Shown here piece by piece: positions 45,061 through 57,496 of a DNA stretch of 64,000 nt. The DNA comes from Aquatica leii. Lineage: Eukaryota; Arthropoda; Insecta; Coleoptera; Lampyridae. The DNA lies in contig CM069432.1 in NCBI GenBank assembly GCA_035610365.1, positions 230,910,532-230,974,531 of the forward strand, read 5' to 3'. The first letter of the stretch is position 1, and each line of letters starts with the position of its first letter. A program made the translations under genes and the position numbers. The notes under the pieces are model-generated. The model saw only the letters and a list, made by a program, of their open reading frames with translations, made no database searches and was not told the DNA's origin.

Positions 45061-47613
45061 CGGGGCACTTAGATACATCACTTGCGGTACTTTAATACAA
45101 AGTGGAGATTGTATAAAATTGGTTTAACTATAACACTTTTATGAAAGTAATACTTCATTATTATGAAAATATTGTAATCAGTCTTACAAAATACTTGAAA
45201 CTTGACCAAATTAACAATTAAGAACATCTGAATTCTTCATAACTGTAAAATTTTAACAAGTTTTAATCAAAATCTCTAATTTTTTACAATAACAGACTAT
45301 CTTTTTTTTTAAAAAAATAAATCTTAGAAAGCAAAACAAAAACAATCGAAAAAAACTCTAATACGTTAACAAAGTAGTAAACTTAAGTAATATTATTAAG
45401 AACGCTCATATTACTACTTGTATTGCACATTGTATGCACTTAAATCAACTGAAAAAGTATACATAGAAGATGTTCGAGCTTTGCCCTTCGTACAATTTGG
45501 TTTAGGCAAATGTAAAACAACATCTCTAAAATCAACGCTTGCTTGGTCTTCTATGGTACATCAGGAAAAATAAAAATATAAGACCTTGGATTTTTTCTAA
45601 GATATAACACTTGGTATTCAGTCAAACTGTATTTAGAAATGACTTTTGCTACATAATTGACTACAGATTTCTTCTTTTCAATTTTAATAAGAAGGAAATA
45701 TTTATATTTTCAGGATAAGGAATGTCAAACTTTTCACCTCCTTCGTCTGACTCTTCATCATCGTCATCATCACTTAATTTCAATAATTCATTCTCACTGG
45801 AATCCAAATCTGACATTGGCTTCAAACGAAGACAAACTTTTTTCTTTTTAGGTTTTTTAGTTCCTGTAAGTCCCAATAAATTTCTTGCTGTTTTCAGCTC
45901 CGTTGCTTTTTGTTTCATCCTTTTAACTTCTCGTTTTCTTTGTTTTTCTTCATGTAATATTTGTAAGCGATTTTTTTCTGGTGTGTCAGTATAAACCCTG
46001 GATTTTCCCTTTTCTCTTCCTTTCTTAGATGTCTTTTCATTCAAAGCCTTTTTTGAATATGGTCGTATAGCTGCTGGAGACATTGTGTTATTATTAGTTT
46101 GGTAGCTTGGTCCAGCCTTTGAAAGCGGTGAAACGTTGAGAGGTGGAACCATATTCGTAGATGTATCAAAACCCCATCGGTTATCTAAAGGGTCCGTTTG
46201 TGTTTTGTCTCTGTTACAGCTTTTATCAATAATTTCTTCATTTTAACTTATTTCCGGCTCCACAAAATCTACTCCCTGTCTTTCTATTTGCTGATTATTA
46301 TCTTTGTATTCCTCTTGGGAACCCTCACTGAAAATTTGTATAGGTGCAAAATCATCATCCCCGAATGCAAGTCTGTTAAATGGCCAAATGCCTGGCTTTG
46401 AAAAGCCGCTTGTGATGTTCTTGAGTGTAAAAGACTCTAAAAAGGCAGATTTTGAAAGTTCAGCAATGTCATATATAAATAAAGTTTTACCAATATTTCG
46501 AATGTGCCAATTATTAAATGCTGTTTTTAGTTTACTTTTAAATGGACCAAAAACGCTGACATCCAGCGGTTGTCATTTGTGTGATGTGTGTGGTGCCAAA
46601 GAAAGATAATTCCATTGGCACGACAATAGTTGACAGCTTAAATAGAAATATGTGACTCGTGGTTGTCACAAATAATTAGGATTGGGTTATCTTTAGTGCA
46701 TGAAGTTTGTCGTTGAATGTGTTGAAGAACTTGAATATACAATTTAGCTTTCATCCACCCGCTCCTGTTTGCCAAACCAAGACTGCCTTGGAGGAGGAAC
46801 AGGAGGAAGAGCAGCATCTGTTGCTGTGACTATTCCACAAAACGTTACTAGTTCTCCACGTTCAGCTGACACAATTAGTCTTACTTGTCTTTGTTTTTTT
46901 TCCGCCAAAACTTTAGGCGTTGGTAAAACTATATTAATACCTGTTTCATCCAAATTGACTATACGATCACGAGTAAATTTATAGCGTAACATTACACGCT
47001 CAAAATTATCAAAGAATTCAGTCACTGTAGTCTTAATCAATGCAAAAATTCTTGCAGCGCTCGTATTTTCAGGCTTTCTTAGGCTGAGCTCCTGATTTCT
47101 AAATCCTGCTGCCCAATCTTTCCCGGCGCGTTTATTTTTTTTTCCATGATTCTGGATATTTGCATCCCAAATATTCTGCATACTCGTAAGCTAATGTTAA
47201 AAGTTGCTGCAAGGATAACCCAAAATTCATCTTGCTGCAAGTCATCAAATATTCTGAAAAAAGTTTCTCTTGCTGGGCAGTAAATACTTAAGCAACTCAT
47301 ACAAATTAGAAGATGACGATTGGTTTTCCTTAAAAGCTTTTCTAAACTTTTCAGCACGATGCTGTAGAGTTGCAGGTTTGATACCATATTTTTCGGCGGA
47401 TTTTCTAATACCTTGAAAGTAACTTCAGATACGGCGGTCTTGATCCTCTCTTCATCTAAACTACGTCTTTCAGTCTTGTGCTTGTATGTGCGCACCATTT
47501 TCTGATGACAAAATAAGATACCTATGTAATTTTAATTCAAAATATTTTACAATTTTTATGAAGGCACATTGATACACATCAATGCCTTGTACTTTGCTGT
47601 ATCTAAGTGCCCC
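45061..47613 (-). mobile_element. pogo/jerky-like DNA transposon
   Basis: GGGGCACTTAGATACA (45062-45077) and its inverse TGTATCTAAGTGCCCC (about 47599-47613) bracket a minus-strand transposase gene (47498 to 45661) and are probably terminal or subterminal inverted repeats. A further GTGTATCTATGTGTCCC...TGTGCCCCGCCTCCCCC block near 47928-47980 may belong to the same family, so the true outer end could lie there. Confidence 0.65.
45661..47498 (-). pseudogene. pogo/jerky-like transposase (HTH_psq, CENP-B HTH, DDE), broken
   Basis: Starts MVRTYKHKTERRSLDEERIK, the psq-type HTH opening. A partly shifted stretch with SLRKPENTSAARIF follows the CENP-B-like HTH. The catalytic domain shows RIVNLDETGINIVLPTPK (first Asp, about 46955), SAERGELVTFCGIVTATDAA, NPILIICDNHESHIS (second Asp, about 46660) and PLDVSVFGPFK (third Asp, about 46550). 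The C-terminal part (from 46152) has LNVSPLSKAGPSYQ, a long Lys/Arg-rich region and an acidic run SDDDDDEESDEGGEKFD, then KRRNL at the stop. All three catalytic acids are readable. At least four frameshifts or stops separate the blocks, so it is inactive but comparatively young. Usual length is about 500-600 residues. Confidence 0.85.
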
Positions 47614-48635
47614 AAAAGATTTTTTTGCAATGCAAATTATAGAAAAAAACCAACTAAATTATTTTGAATAAAATACTAAATCCATAATATTTATATTTTA
47701 TACCTTTGGTATATGTAGATCCTCACAAGATGGTACAAAAGATCGGGGAAACACTTTTACATTGGACGTGTTTTTTTGGTTAGCCGCACTCGAAACACGT
47801 TACGATTTGTAGAGCGCCAACAGCTGACTGGCTGTCGGGGCGAACGAGTAGGATGCGTTCAAACATTTCTATGAGCGTTTAAGAGATGGCAACACTCGAA
47901 TACATTCAATTGATTATTCGATAATGCTTGTGTATCTATGTGTCCCTTGCATCATTGTGCCCCGCCTCCCCCTAATCCAATAGTTACTAAACTACTAAAT
48001 TTAATACAAAAGTAGGTGAGCACAAACCATCTTACTGGCAGGACAGTGTGACTTTCTGTCAGCCAAATCATTGTATTCTTCCCATTTTTGATTATGCCGA
48101 CGACATTCCCCTGCAATCTGTCAAAGTCAAAATTGTCATTAAATTTTTTTCCAATTTAAAATACATTTATATACAATGTGCCCAATTAAGTCGGAACCAT
48201 ATGGGAAACTTTTTTATTCTTAGTTTTATCAATCTTTAAAAAAAGTTTTGCATGATCTAAAATTTAAAATGTAAACATCAGAAATAAAGTTTTTTAAGCC
48301 TTATACAAGGTTTGTCAAAAATATGAATTTTACTCAAGTGTCTAGTACCTTTATTTTTGAGAATATTGACAATTGTTATTCAAAAACAGTTGATCATAAT
48401 AGAAAACTATTGTCAGATATCCAATATTATCGATCTGCAATGAAAAAGTAATATTTTGGTATAAATAAAACATTTCGGTTGCTTATGAAGTTATGTAACA
48501 ATGTACATTGTAATTGAATAGTTAATGCATATATGTCATAATAATATTTTATTTTGCAAATGAAAAGATAAAGAAGTTAACTAATACTTAATAAGTAACA
48601 TTTATAACAATATGTTGAAAAAAAATTTGTTTTTT
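47614..48635. other. No recognised gene
   Basis: Includes a GC-richer patch at 47780-47900 that could be transposon leader. Otherwise AT-rich, with nothing I can support. Confidence 0.4.
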
Positions 48636-48639
48636 GTTT

Positions 48640-48890
48640 CAATTGGCTAAAGCCTCAATATATATCCACCATCTTTTTTTAAACATTTAATGGTTCGTCT
48701 ATCAAATTTCCTTAATACATTTTTGATCATATCTGCAGTAATTTCCTGACATGCTTCTGTAATTGCCCTTTCCAAATGATCAGTATTTTGAAAAGGCCTT
48801 TGCTGGTAAACCCTATATCTTAAGTGGCCCCATAAGAAAAAATCCAGAAGGTTTAAGTCTGGAGATCTAACTGGCCAAAAAATGTACGAA
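48640..48890 (-). pseudogene. Tc1/mariner-type transposase C-terminal fragment
   Basis: Minus-strand translation FWPVRSPDLNLLDFFLWGHL (third catalytic block), then RVYQQRPFQNTDHLERAI, TEACQEITADMIKNVLRKFD and RRTIKCLKKDGGYI. A clean open C-terminus of about 80 codons, cut off upstream. It keeps the FFLWG-type block that the open transposase at 2-946 seems to lack. Confidence 0.8.
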
Positions 48891-49007
48891 TATTTATGTA
48901 TTACTTTGTGATTGAAAATAGTTTCAAGGTATTTCCTTCCTACTAGTGTTGACGATGAAGGTTTTTAACCGGTACGAAAAAAGTCCCCTGTTCTTCTTGA
49001 GACGAAA

Positions 49008-49860
49008 ATGAGTGCTGAAGAAGGCAATATCAGTCAGGTTAGTTATACCCCTGATTACCAAACGCCATCCAACTACAATTCTAATCAATTCACGCAATCA
49101 AATATAATGATACCTGCAGAAATGCTACAAAAATTTTTCAAAACCACACAGGGACTATCTACAAACCCATTTACAACAAAGATGGCAATCATGTTTCCCC
49201 ATAATCCTAAGAAAAAAGCCGTTGATGCCTGCTACTACAGTACTTCTTGATTCTCACAAAACAAATTTTACAAATGCTGTTATTGTTAATAAAGGTATTA
49301 AAATCACTCCTTCATCTGTTTCGGACTACCGTGCTATGATAAGTTTAATGGAAAAGAAAAATATTCCAAAGCACTTCCCAGTGATAAGCTATTAAAAGTA
49401 GTAATTAGAAGTATTCCAAAAACTACTCTAACCCATACGATCTTAAACGAATTAGCAGCTCTTAATTTTACCCTTACCAAGGTCATTCGCTTGCACAAAG
49501 CAAATAAAGTTTGCCTCTTTCTAATCCTACTTCCAAGAAAACAAAATTCGATATTCAATCTGACTCATTGATGTAGAGTTGCTATTCTGGTACATACCTT
49601 AATTCCTGAGCGTCGATCGCACCAATGTTTTAGGTGCAAACTTCATAAGCATTCGCAATGAAAATGTACAGCATCTTATCACTGTGTAAAATGTGATGAT
49701 TTTCAGCCAGCCTACACATGTACTAAGACTCGCGATCTACCTGCTAAATGCGCTAATTGTGAAAGACCTCACCCCGCTAATTATGGCCAATATTCTGCTA
49801 CTATCAAGCACATATCCTCCTCTGCAGTATAAAAATATCCTGCTTGGAATAACGCTCAAT
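49008..49860 (+). pseudogene. Jockey-like non-LTR retrotransposon ORF1
   Basis: Nucleic-acid-binding ORF1. ATG at 49008 (MSAEEGNISQVSYTPDYQTP) follows a short leader. Fragments DYRAMISLMEKKNIPKHF and the IRxIPxxTxxxxIxxEL-like piece match the PRE_C2HC-type central region. Three CCHC-like knuckles follow: CFRCKLHKHSQ..C (about 49633), CVKCDDFQPAYTC (about 49685) and CANCERPHPANYG (about 49747), plus DLPAKCANC as in Jockey-clade ORF1 proteins. Stops and frameshifts break it. ORF2 (endonuclease/RT) was not found downstream. Confidence 0.75.
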
Positions 49861-49899
49861 TTACGTCTACGATAATATTTCCTCCTCTTCAATCTACTA

Positions 49900-51436
49900 A
49901 AAAAGTGCCTTTAGCTACTCTTCAACTACCAATTAACAATATAACGAACGATAAAATGCTGTTTGTGGTATAAAGTTCATTTTGAGTAAAACGCGTTTAA
50001 TATAATTGTACTTCAAACAATTTTAACAATTAATTTAAAAAAAATAAAATCATGTTCATTGGAATCTGATAAAGGTGTTACGATTGTCGCAGCTTGCCAA
50101 AAATATAAAAACGTAAGCAAAGATTCTAAATCTATAGTATTAATCTAAAAAGATAAACTTATAGAGTTTTTTCATGTTTCTTAATCTACTTGAAGATTGA
50201 GAAAAGATTTTCAAGTATTTCCGAGTGTCAAGTTTTATAAACTTTATCATCTGTTACCTATACAAAAGCAGAACACAAACTATCGATATCACCTTCAAAA
50301 CAACTAGATGCTACTTTAAAATAAGTATTCAAGATACAGTTTCCGATGTGAATCTGAAGCATCATCGTGGGATGTTCCTGAATAAACAATATTCAAGGTG
50401 TCATTTTCAGGTTTTAAAAGTGAATTTGAACCAGGTATTGAGGATGCAAAAAAGCATTTAGGTACTGTGTTGCAGAATTATATACAGGTAAGTAGGCACA
50501 GAAGATTCTGTATTGTTTGAATAAACCGGTGATGGTTGGTGTTGTACTGGATGTGATGTCTGATTTGTAAGTTGGTTTATTATTAAGACTTTTATTTCAT
50601 AGTCGTTAACTAGACTTGATCTTTTTAACTTTATTTCAATTTGAAGAAGGAAAAAGGTTTCCACTGTTTCTTGGCATGACATCAAAAAATTCTTGTTAGT
50701 GTTTTTTTTTTACTTTTAAAGTTTGTTTGTCCTTAAAATAATGTTGTAGTACTTGTGCCATTAGGATATTTTATTATCTGGTAGAATTTAATGTAAATGC
50801 TTCAAATTCTGATCAAGATTTTGGGGATACTGGTGAGGTTGCATTGCTGTTGTTAAGTAAAAGATCCTGAAAGGAGTAATCTAATTTACTGTCAAATTAT
50901 ATAACTGAATTGTCATCACAAATAGTTAAACATTGTTTACTTGACTGGCTTTCTGCAAAATTTGAATTTTATCCTATTTTGTTTCATTTTTGTTTCATAG
51001 TATATTTGCATATTGTAAATGTATCCCCCTGATCTACATAATTTGAAAATGTTTATACCTTATTGATGTCGTTTTTTCTTTATATAGTGACGCATAACTA
51101 ATTCACCTCAAAATTATATTAACGATTTGTCAATACCGATTACCTCTGACAGGGTTTGCAAATTCTAAAAATTACTCACCAATGTATTCACGATAAGTTA
51201 AATTTTATGTAATCCATCGCCAGTGGCCTCTTCATTATTTGCAAAAAGCAGCATTTGATGTAAAAGTTCAAAAGGTGCTGAAGAACCTGTTGTTTAGTGG
51301 TTGACCATCATAGCAATCACAAATTTTCAGAAAATTTTCTTTATTTAATGTGGCTATTCGGTTGACTGCATATTTTGAAACTTTTTGTATTCTTGCAATT
51401 TGTGGGTTGGAATAATTGACCGTTTTCCAACTCCGG
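49900..51436. other. No firm gene
   Basis: A minus-strand run of about 45 codons near 51280-51412 (NYSNPQIARIQKVSKYAVNR) could be an old transposon fragment next to the minisatellite. The rest is AT-rich and unassigned. Confidence 0.35.
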
Positions 51437-51555
51437 AAAATTCACCGCCAGCAATTCACCGCCAGTAGTTAATCGCCAGCATTTCACCGCCTGCGCAATT
51501 CATCGCTCCAACAATTCACCGACAGCAATTCACCGCCGGAAAATTCATCGCTCCG
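51437..51555 (+). repeat. Minisatellite, about 8 copies of a 14-15-bp GCAATTCACCGCCA unit
   Basis: Repeats such as AATTCACCGCCAGCAATTCA, CAATTCACCGACAGC and AATTCATCGCTCC alternate. Too short-spaced for a CRISPR array. Such arrays are common at transposon ends, and it stops about 25 bp before the Harbinger insertion. Confidence 0.75.
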
Positions 51556-51851
51556 TCACATATTTATTTTTAGCAATATTAACGCCCAGTATTATCAACT
51601 TTTTTAAAAGTACATTTAAAATCTTAAAGGTCATTTAACCTTAAAAGGGATTTAAACTGTATTATCAATTGTCATTTAAGTTTAAATGCGACTTAAAGCA
51701 CATTTAAGTTAAATACTACATTTCCAACCGTTAAAATTTGTAAAGGCGCATTTAAAAATATTTCCGAGTATTTTAACCTACAATACTGACTTGTTCAGTT
51801 GTCAGTTTACTATAATTTCTTGTTTTTTTCTGATTCTTCTGATGAGGAATT

Positions 51852-53005
51852 ATGAATATCTTGGGTGAGTTGTGTTTCTCGTATATTAAGATGGTGCTTG
51901 CACTATAATTTAAAATAATGTAAAATTACACAATTAATATTTTAGGGAACACACGGAAACAGAAAATTATAAAAGAAAGAAAAAATCATTTCCTTGATTT
52001 TTCTGATGAAGAATTTTTCGATAGATTTAGATTTACTAAAGCGACTGTTCAAACAATTTTGGAACATGTACAAAACAATATTAAGTTTCCATCTAACAGA
52101 AATCAGTGTTTGTTACCAATGCAACAGTTATTACTAACATTACGGTTTTATGCTACTGGTTGTATGTTAATTACTGTTGGAGACTTTAGTGGTGTCACAA
52201 AAGCTACTGCTAGTAAAACGGTTAGAAGGGTTTCGGAAGCAATAGCTCGATTACGTCCTACATTTATTAAAATGCCTCAGGCTGTAGGTGAAATAAAAGA
52301 GACAAATGCAGGATTTTACCAAATAGCACAGTTTCCTAAAGTTGTAGGAACCATAGATTGCACACATATTAAAATTCAGTCACCGGGTAATTTAAGTATA
52401 AAAAGGTCTTACTTATAATATAAATGGATGTTTTGTTTGCAGGTGGTAATGACGGTGAAATTTATCGTAACAGAAAGGGATATTTTTCCTATAATGTACA
52501 GACGGTAGCTAATTCCGATTTAAAAATTTGCAATATTGTAGCTAGATGGCCAGGATCCAGTCATGATCAGACAATTTTTAATAATTCTAATCTAAGAATA
52601 ATATTACAGTCTCCATTATACAAAAATTATTACATCCTGGGCGATAGTGGATATAAAAATTGTAGTTATCTTTTAACACCCCTGCTGCAAACAACGTATG
52701 CTGCACAAGATCTTTATAACAGAAGTCACGTAAAAACACGTAACACAGTTGAACGGCAGTATGGGTTGTGGAAACGTAGATTTCCAATACTATCGATAGG
52801 CATGAGAGTATCGCCTGAATTGGCAAAAACTATTATAGTAGCTACTGCTGTGCTGCATAACATAGCTATCGATATGAAAGAGCCAGTACCTTCAGAACAA
52901 GAATTGATAAATGAAGTGGAAGGACTCGAGGAACTTGGTGGTGATGCTGACAACAACAACGTCAGACAAAGATTAATTTACCATTATTTTCAAACTTTAT
53001 TATAA
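51852..53005 (+). CDS. PIF/Harbinger DDE transposase, three exons, apparently intact
   Basis: Cut-and-paste nuclease that in relatives needs the Myb/SANT partner for nuclear entry and end binding. Exons 51852-51864, 51946-52386 and 52443-53005, with introns GTGAGT...TTTTAG and GTAATT...TTGCAG, join to 1017 nt (338 residues plus stop) with no internal stop. The start gives MNILGNTRKQK. SDEEFFDRFRFTK and RFYATGCMLITVGDFSGVTK precede the catalytic blocks: VVGTIDCTHIKI (first Asp), YYILGDSGYKNCSYLLTP (second Asp) and NTVERQYGLWKRRFPIL (Glu). The second intron splits SPG from GNDGEIYRNRKGYFS, restoring the conserved sequence exactly, which confirms the splice. Length is normal for HARBI1-like proteins. 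Only the tiny first exon is uncertain. Confidence 0.88.
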
Positions 53006-53040
53006 ATTTAAGATACGTCACGTATTCGTATATTGCATAA

Positions 53041-53958
53041 TTAATTAATTATATTTAATTGTTTTTTTTTAAATTTATTTTCTAATTGTTTGTTTAATAA
53101 CTCTTCTTTTAATATTGAGAGTCGTAGAGCTTTCCCTTCTTTTCGTTCTTCTAATTCTTCTTGCAACATTGCAATTTGCAAGTCCTTTAATTTATTGTCT
53201 TTTTCTTTTCCTTCACATTCTAATATTAATAACCTTGTTTTTTCTTGATACATTTTACTTTTGGTATCAGCAAGAACATGTAATTCAGATGTGCCTTTTC
53301 TTTTTTTTTAAAATTTAGATTTATTTTTTAAAGGAATTTCCGCTGGCACTGTATTGCTGAGATCGCACGTGAGATTAGGTGGAAATCGTTGACTTGTCGA
53401 TGGTGTATTAAATATGACTTCCATTTCACTAATGTCACCAACAAGTTCTGCGTCAATTTCGTTATGATTTACAGGTTCGGCTAATAAATTTTCTTCCGGT
53501 ACTGTAATAACAAAATCATCGTCAAAATTATTGTCTTCGCCATATACGGTTTTTTTGTTAAGTAATTCTAACACTGTTTCTAAGACAACGTCCTTTATGT
53601 ATTTGTCGTTTCCTCCACCAGTTCCACACACAATCCGTTTATTGTCTGCAGCATACTTTCGGGCCTGGTTTTTTAAATTTTCGTATTTAGCCGTTAATTG
53701 TTGAGTTGTTCGCATTTGTAGTGGGTGTGCCGCATCATATTCTTCTTTAATGGATTGCCATGCAGCGGCCTACATAAAATTTGACAGTTATAGTAACATA
53801 CAGAAATGCAATATAAAATTAATTAATACCTTTTCTTGGTTGGTCACTGCATTGGTTTGCTTATTTTCTAAATTTTTTTTAAATGGAACTGTAAGGGACA
53901 ACAATTCCAATGACTCCTCCTCGGTGAAATTTTTACCTCGAACACGTTTATTGTTCAT
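53041..53958 (-). CDS. Harbinger accessory Myb/SANT-like protein, two exons, one frameshift
   Basis: Presumed DNA-binding partner of the transposase. Exon 1 (53958-53830) codes MNNKRVRGKNFTEEESLELL and then VTNQEK. A 60-bp intron (53829-53770, GTATTAATT...TTTATGTAG) is phase 0. Exon 2 continues AAAWQSIKEEYDAAHPLQMR and TTQQLTAKYENLKNQARKYA, together a Myb/SANT-like domain with its Trp and Tyr/Phe positions. An acidic linker follows (EDNNFDDDFVITVPEEN). The frame ends at TAA (53308-53310), but one base fewer in the adjoining T4A9 run (about 53301-53313) would continue it as KKKRKGTSELHVLADTKSK and a charged coiled coil to 53041. It is either a real one-base mutation or a sequencing error in the homopolymer. 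Confidence 0.82.
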
Positions 53959-54406
53959 GGTTAACAGAAAAACAAATACTTATTAAACTAATCACAACTA
54001 TTACTACATCCAAAACCGTATTAATTAATTTAATAAAAATGACAGAATGAAACAAATAACTATTTACGACTATTACCACTTATCTTCAAAACCGTATTAA
54101 CTAATTTAATAAAATTTACAAAGAAAAATACAGCTACAACACTACTAATGTACAACGTGAAATATTTAAGGTTATAGCATAGGAAACAGGACTGAAGGGT
54201 TATAAATAAATATTTAAATTAGTTCAATTAAACGAAAACTAATGTGCGTGAGACCTATTCGTAGTACCAACCTACATTTTTCTGACCATTAATTAAATGT
54301 ACTTTAAGCTCATTTGATAATACGCTTCAAAATTTTAAAGGGCAGTTAGCTTAAAGGGCCTTTAGTTAAAAAGCGATTTAAAAAAAGTTGATAATACTGG
54401 GCGTAA

Positions 54407-54950
54407 GAGACGAATCAAGTATAGCAATAGCTATTAGCATGACTGAACAATCGTGAGTACAATTTCTTTATTATCTAATAATTTATGTAACTGTTGAACG
54501 TAAATACGTACGACTTAGATGTATGTGTTATCACGATATATGCATGGAGATTTATTTGTATCATTACGGATTAAATTTATCACAAATGCGTTCTGTTTCT
54601 GATTGTAAAAATCACTGGATTCGCATCAATTCTAGTCTTTATTCTACGCTTACCTATTAAGTTATACTTTTGGGTTGTAAAATGATAATTAGTTTAGATT
54701 ATTATTAGTGTTGCCTAATCTAAGAGGCTTGCAACATCATTCTTATCTGTGATATTTATTAACAAACTCTAAATTACTCGTACCTATGTAGTTCTACACC
54801 GTTTTATTTAAACCTCTTTCTCTCTTTCTTTCTTTGTTGAAATAAATATATTTTTTGTTATATTTGTGTTTTAAAATTTGTTTATCTTCATTATTCGACA
54901 GATATAAAATAGATTTGTGATTAATATTACCTCGTTGTGGCTTTTTTATT
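54407..54950. other. No recognised gene
   Basis: Flank of the Harbinger insertion; AT-rich, nothing I can support. Confidence 0.45.
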
Positions 54951-54954
54951 TATA

Positions 54955-55540
54955 AGTAACGGGTAAATTTATCATACGTAACATGATTATCACCTAGCCG
55001 ACCTTGAAATTCAACTAAATAATTGACGATTTCATCTGGATCTGTAATTAAATCGAATGCAATTGGCTAGGGATTTGATTTAGAATCTTTATGTTTAAAT
55101 CGTCTACATCATTATTTTTCGTTGTCAAAATAGCTCATTCGTTCAACCAAACATGGTTTTTGTAATTTGCATCAATATTCAGAAACACTTTTGTTATCGA
55201 TTCTTTTTTCAAGGTTCTTAATTGACAAATAATAGGTAGAAACGAGACGAGGTCAGTAGAAGCGTCAACTGAAATTTTTCCATTGCCCATGCCTAATAAT
55301 TTTTATAGAAAACACATTCGCTAATTCGTCATTTTGTAACGCTGGGGACAGTATCAATTGTATTAAGTTCACTATACCGCTTACACAAGATAATCTTAAA
55401 GGTTCATGCCAAAACTTCAAAGCATTGCAATGTTGCAACACAGTGCTCATGGTTCCAAAGTCGACCAATATATCTACGATGTAATCGATTGTTGGATTGT
55501 ATCTGAACGCCAAACGTTCTTGTCCAATTGTCTGTTTTGT
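54955..55540 (-). pseudogene. Helitron Rep/helicase protein, C-terminal helicase fragment
   Basis: Minus-strand fragments in order are WHEPLRLSCVSGIVNLIQL and ALQNDELANVFSIKIIRHGQ (where relatives have NMR...FA..LL.IG.G). SVDASTDLVSFLPIICQL follows, then ESITKVFLNIDANYKNHVWL, with NE*AILTTKNNDVDDLNIKI (WL.eRaILapkN..V...N) and QIPSQLHSI. This is the final part of a Pif1-type helicase as in Helitrons; the Rep (HUH) domain is absent. One stop replaces the conserved Arg. The usual LPG and YPTEFLNSL end has decayed (NYLVEFQGR). Confidence 0.6.
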
Positions 55541-57006
55541 CTACGTTTAAAATTATTTTGAACGTCATTTCTAACTGAGCGAGTCAAACTCGATTGTATC
55601 TGCTTAAGAAATTCTTATTATATTTGCCTTCAAACGCTGTCTACGCTATTCGTCGGTTTCATTGACTCAACGATCTTGTATTTTTTTGCGTTTCACGTAC
55701 GTAGACCGATATGTCGACGCCTTATCGGCGTCAATTTTCCAAAAACACAAAAAATCTTTTTAGCACATAATGTTCATATAAGAAAATCACTTCTAAAAAT
55801 ATCACAGTTTTATATTGTTCGATAGCTTTTAATTGCTTAAATGGTTGAATTTTTTTGTTATAGAAACGTGTGACAGCACAACTGTCAAACTATTCCTCAT
55901 TCCACATAATGAAATTTAATATCAAAAGTGTTACATTACTACTGTCCAGTATATTTTGAGAAATTTCAAAAATAATATCGAAAAAATTTATTTATTGGAA
56001 TATCTTCTAAACTGTTGTACACCTATTAGTTTCAAAATCTAATCAACTAAACCTCAAAAAACAACGTCGATTGTCGCATCGTTAACAAAAAACTTAAATA
56101 ACTACCCAATGCTGTCAACTACGCCAAAATTGAATGATTTGTTTGAGATCTATTTTAATTCAAAAATTTAAACCTTTTTTTAATTTTTTTCATATAAAAA
56201 TACCATCATTTTTCTGGTACTTTTTTCTTGAATTTTACAAAAGTGTTCTTTCATACAAACCTTGTTCTGGCTCTGTCTCTCTCTAAAATGATGCTCCGTC
56301 ATACATGTGAAAATTAATTTTTATTTATATAGATTTCTAAATCACTCGCCGCATAACTAAACAGTTCCTTTTTATATTGTTGCAAGACCACACAGTCTAT
56401 GACCTTATGAACAGGAATACAGAATTATTAGTATTAAGGTCCAAAGTGTAATTCGTACTTAAAAAAACCTTATTTTTTAAGCATTATGCGCTTTTTAAAT
56501 TAAATTGATTTAATAATAAAATAATTCACTATTGGTTCCTTTAATTTTCTTATGCAATATTAATCCATAAAAAAATTAATAATTATGGTGCGCCATTTCT
56601 ACATTTAAAATTAAAATTAAGAATGTATCATGAGAAATTATTTGCTATTAAGTTCTTGTTTGTTGTCAATTATTTCTATGATATCAATTTTTATTCCATG
56701 TCAATTTTCTTTTCCTTTGCTTAAAAGATATACAAGCATGTTGAATTTCTTTAAATCGTAATATAAAAAATCATAAGATTAATGTGTTTTATTGAAATAA
56801 CTACATTTTGGTAATGCCTATTTAAATGTGAACTTAATTTACTGATACTGTTGTACTCATATTTTATTTATAATTGAAGATTGCACAATGTCTTCCGAGT
56901 TATAATATTTTTATGAATATTATTTTTGAATTTTTTCTTATCCTAAATATACCTTATAGTTATTTTCTATAACATTCAATTCGTATGTAGAATCATTTTC
57001 ATTAAG
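55541..57006. other. AT-rich stretch without recognised gene
   Basis: Possible N-terminal helicase scraps to about 55720; otherwise nothing. Confidence 0.45.
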
Positions 57007-57398
57007 TTGAGTTTTCACTATGTTGTTCTTTATGACGTTTATTTTTTATTATGATGAATTTTTATTATGTTTTTTTCTATTATGTATTTGATAATAAAAA
57101 ATACCTTGGCAACAGCGCAACAAGGCAGCTGATACTATCAACTCCGTACAAATTTTTTAAACGTTACAACGCCACGAAGGACGATCTTTAGAACTAATGG
57201 ACACATTTGTACATACGAGTTGATACCCTTCCCTCGACCAACACTCAACAGTCAAAACTCTCTCGCATCAGTCAGCTGTTTGTTGCGCTGTTGCCAAGTC
57301 ATTTATTATTTATTATCAAAGACATAATGGAAAAAGCATAATGAAATATTATCATAATAAAAATTAAACATAATAAAAAAGAGCATAACGTAAAAGAA
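57007..57398. mobile_element. MITE with about 125-bp terminal inverted repeats
   Basis: Left repeat 57007-57131, right repeat 57272-57398. The inner edges CTTGGCAACAGCGCAACAAG and TTGTTGCGCTGTTGCCAAG match closely. The outer parts are AT-rich with repeated CATAAT or ATTATG. The unique centre is about 140 bp with no ORF. A similar element is at 61735-62095. Confidence 0.7.
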
Positions 57399-57496
57399 AC
57401 ATTAAGAAAAATCAACAAAATAATTACGCATGACCATTAAATGTTATAGAAAATAACCATCGAATAAATTAAACATTAATAAAATAGAAGCTGCAG

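Larger units (their letters stand above)
51583..54403. mobile_element. Complete PIF/Harbinger transposon with TAA target duplication
   Basis: Ends CGCCCAGTATTATCAACTTT (51583) and the inverse (ending ACTGGGCG at 54403), flanked on both sides by TAA (51580-51582 and 54404-54406), the 3-bp TWA-type duplication of this superfamily. It carries convergent genes as expected: a DDE transposase (51852-53005, plus) and a Myb/SANT protein (53041-53958, minus). Total 2821 bp. Confidence 0.92.

Noticed and set aside
45722-45994. 90-codon plus-strand frame rich in Ser
   Set aside because: Antisense shadow of the acidic and Lys-rich tail of the pogo-like transposase.
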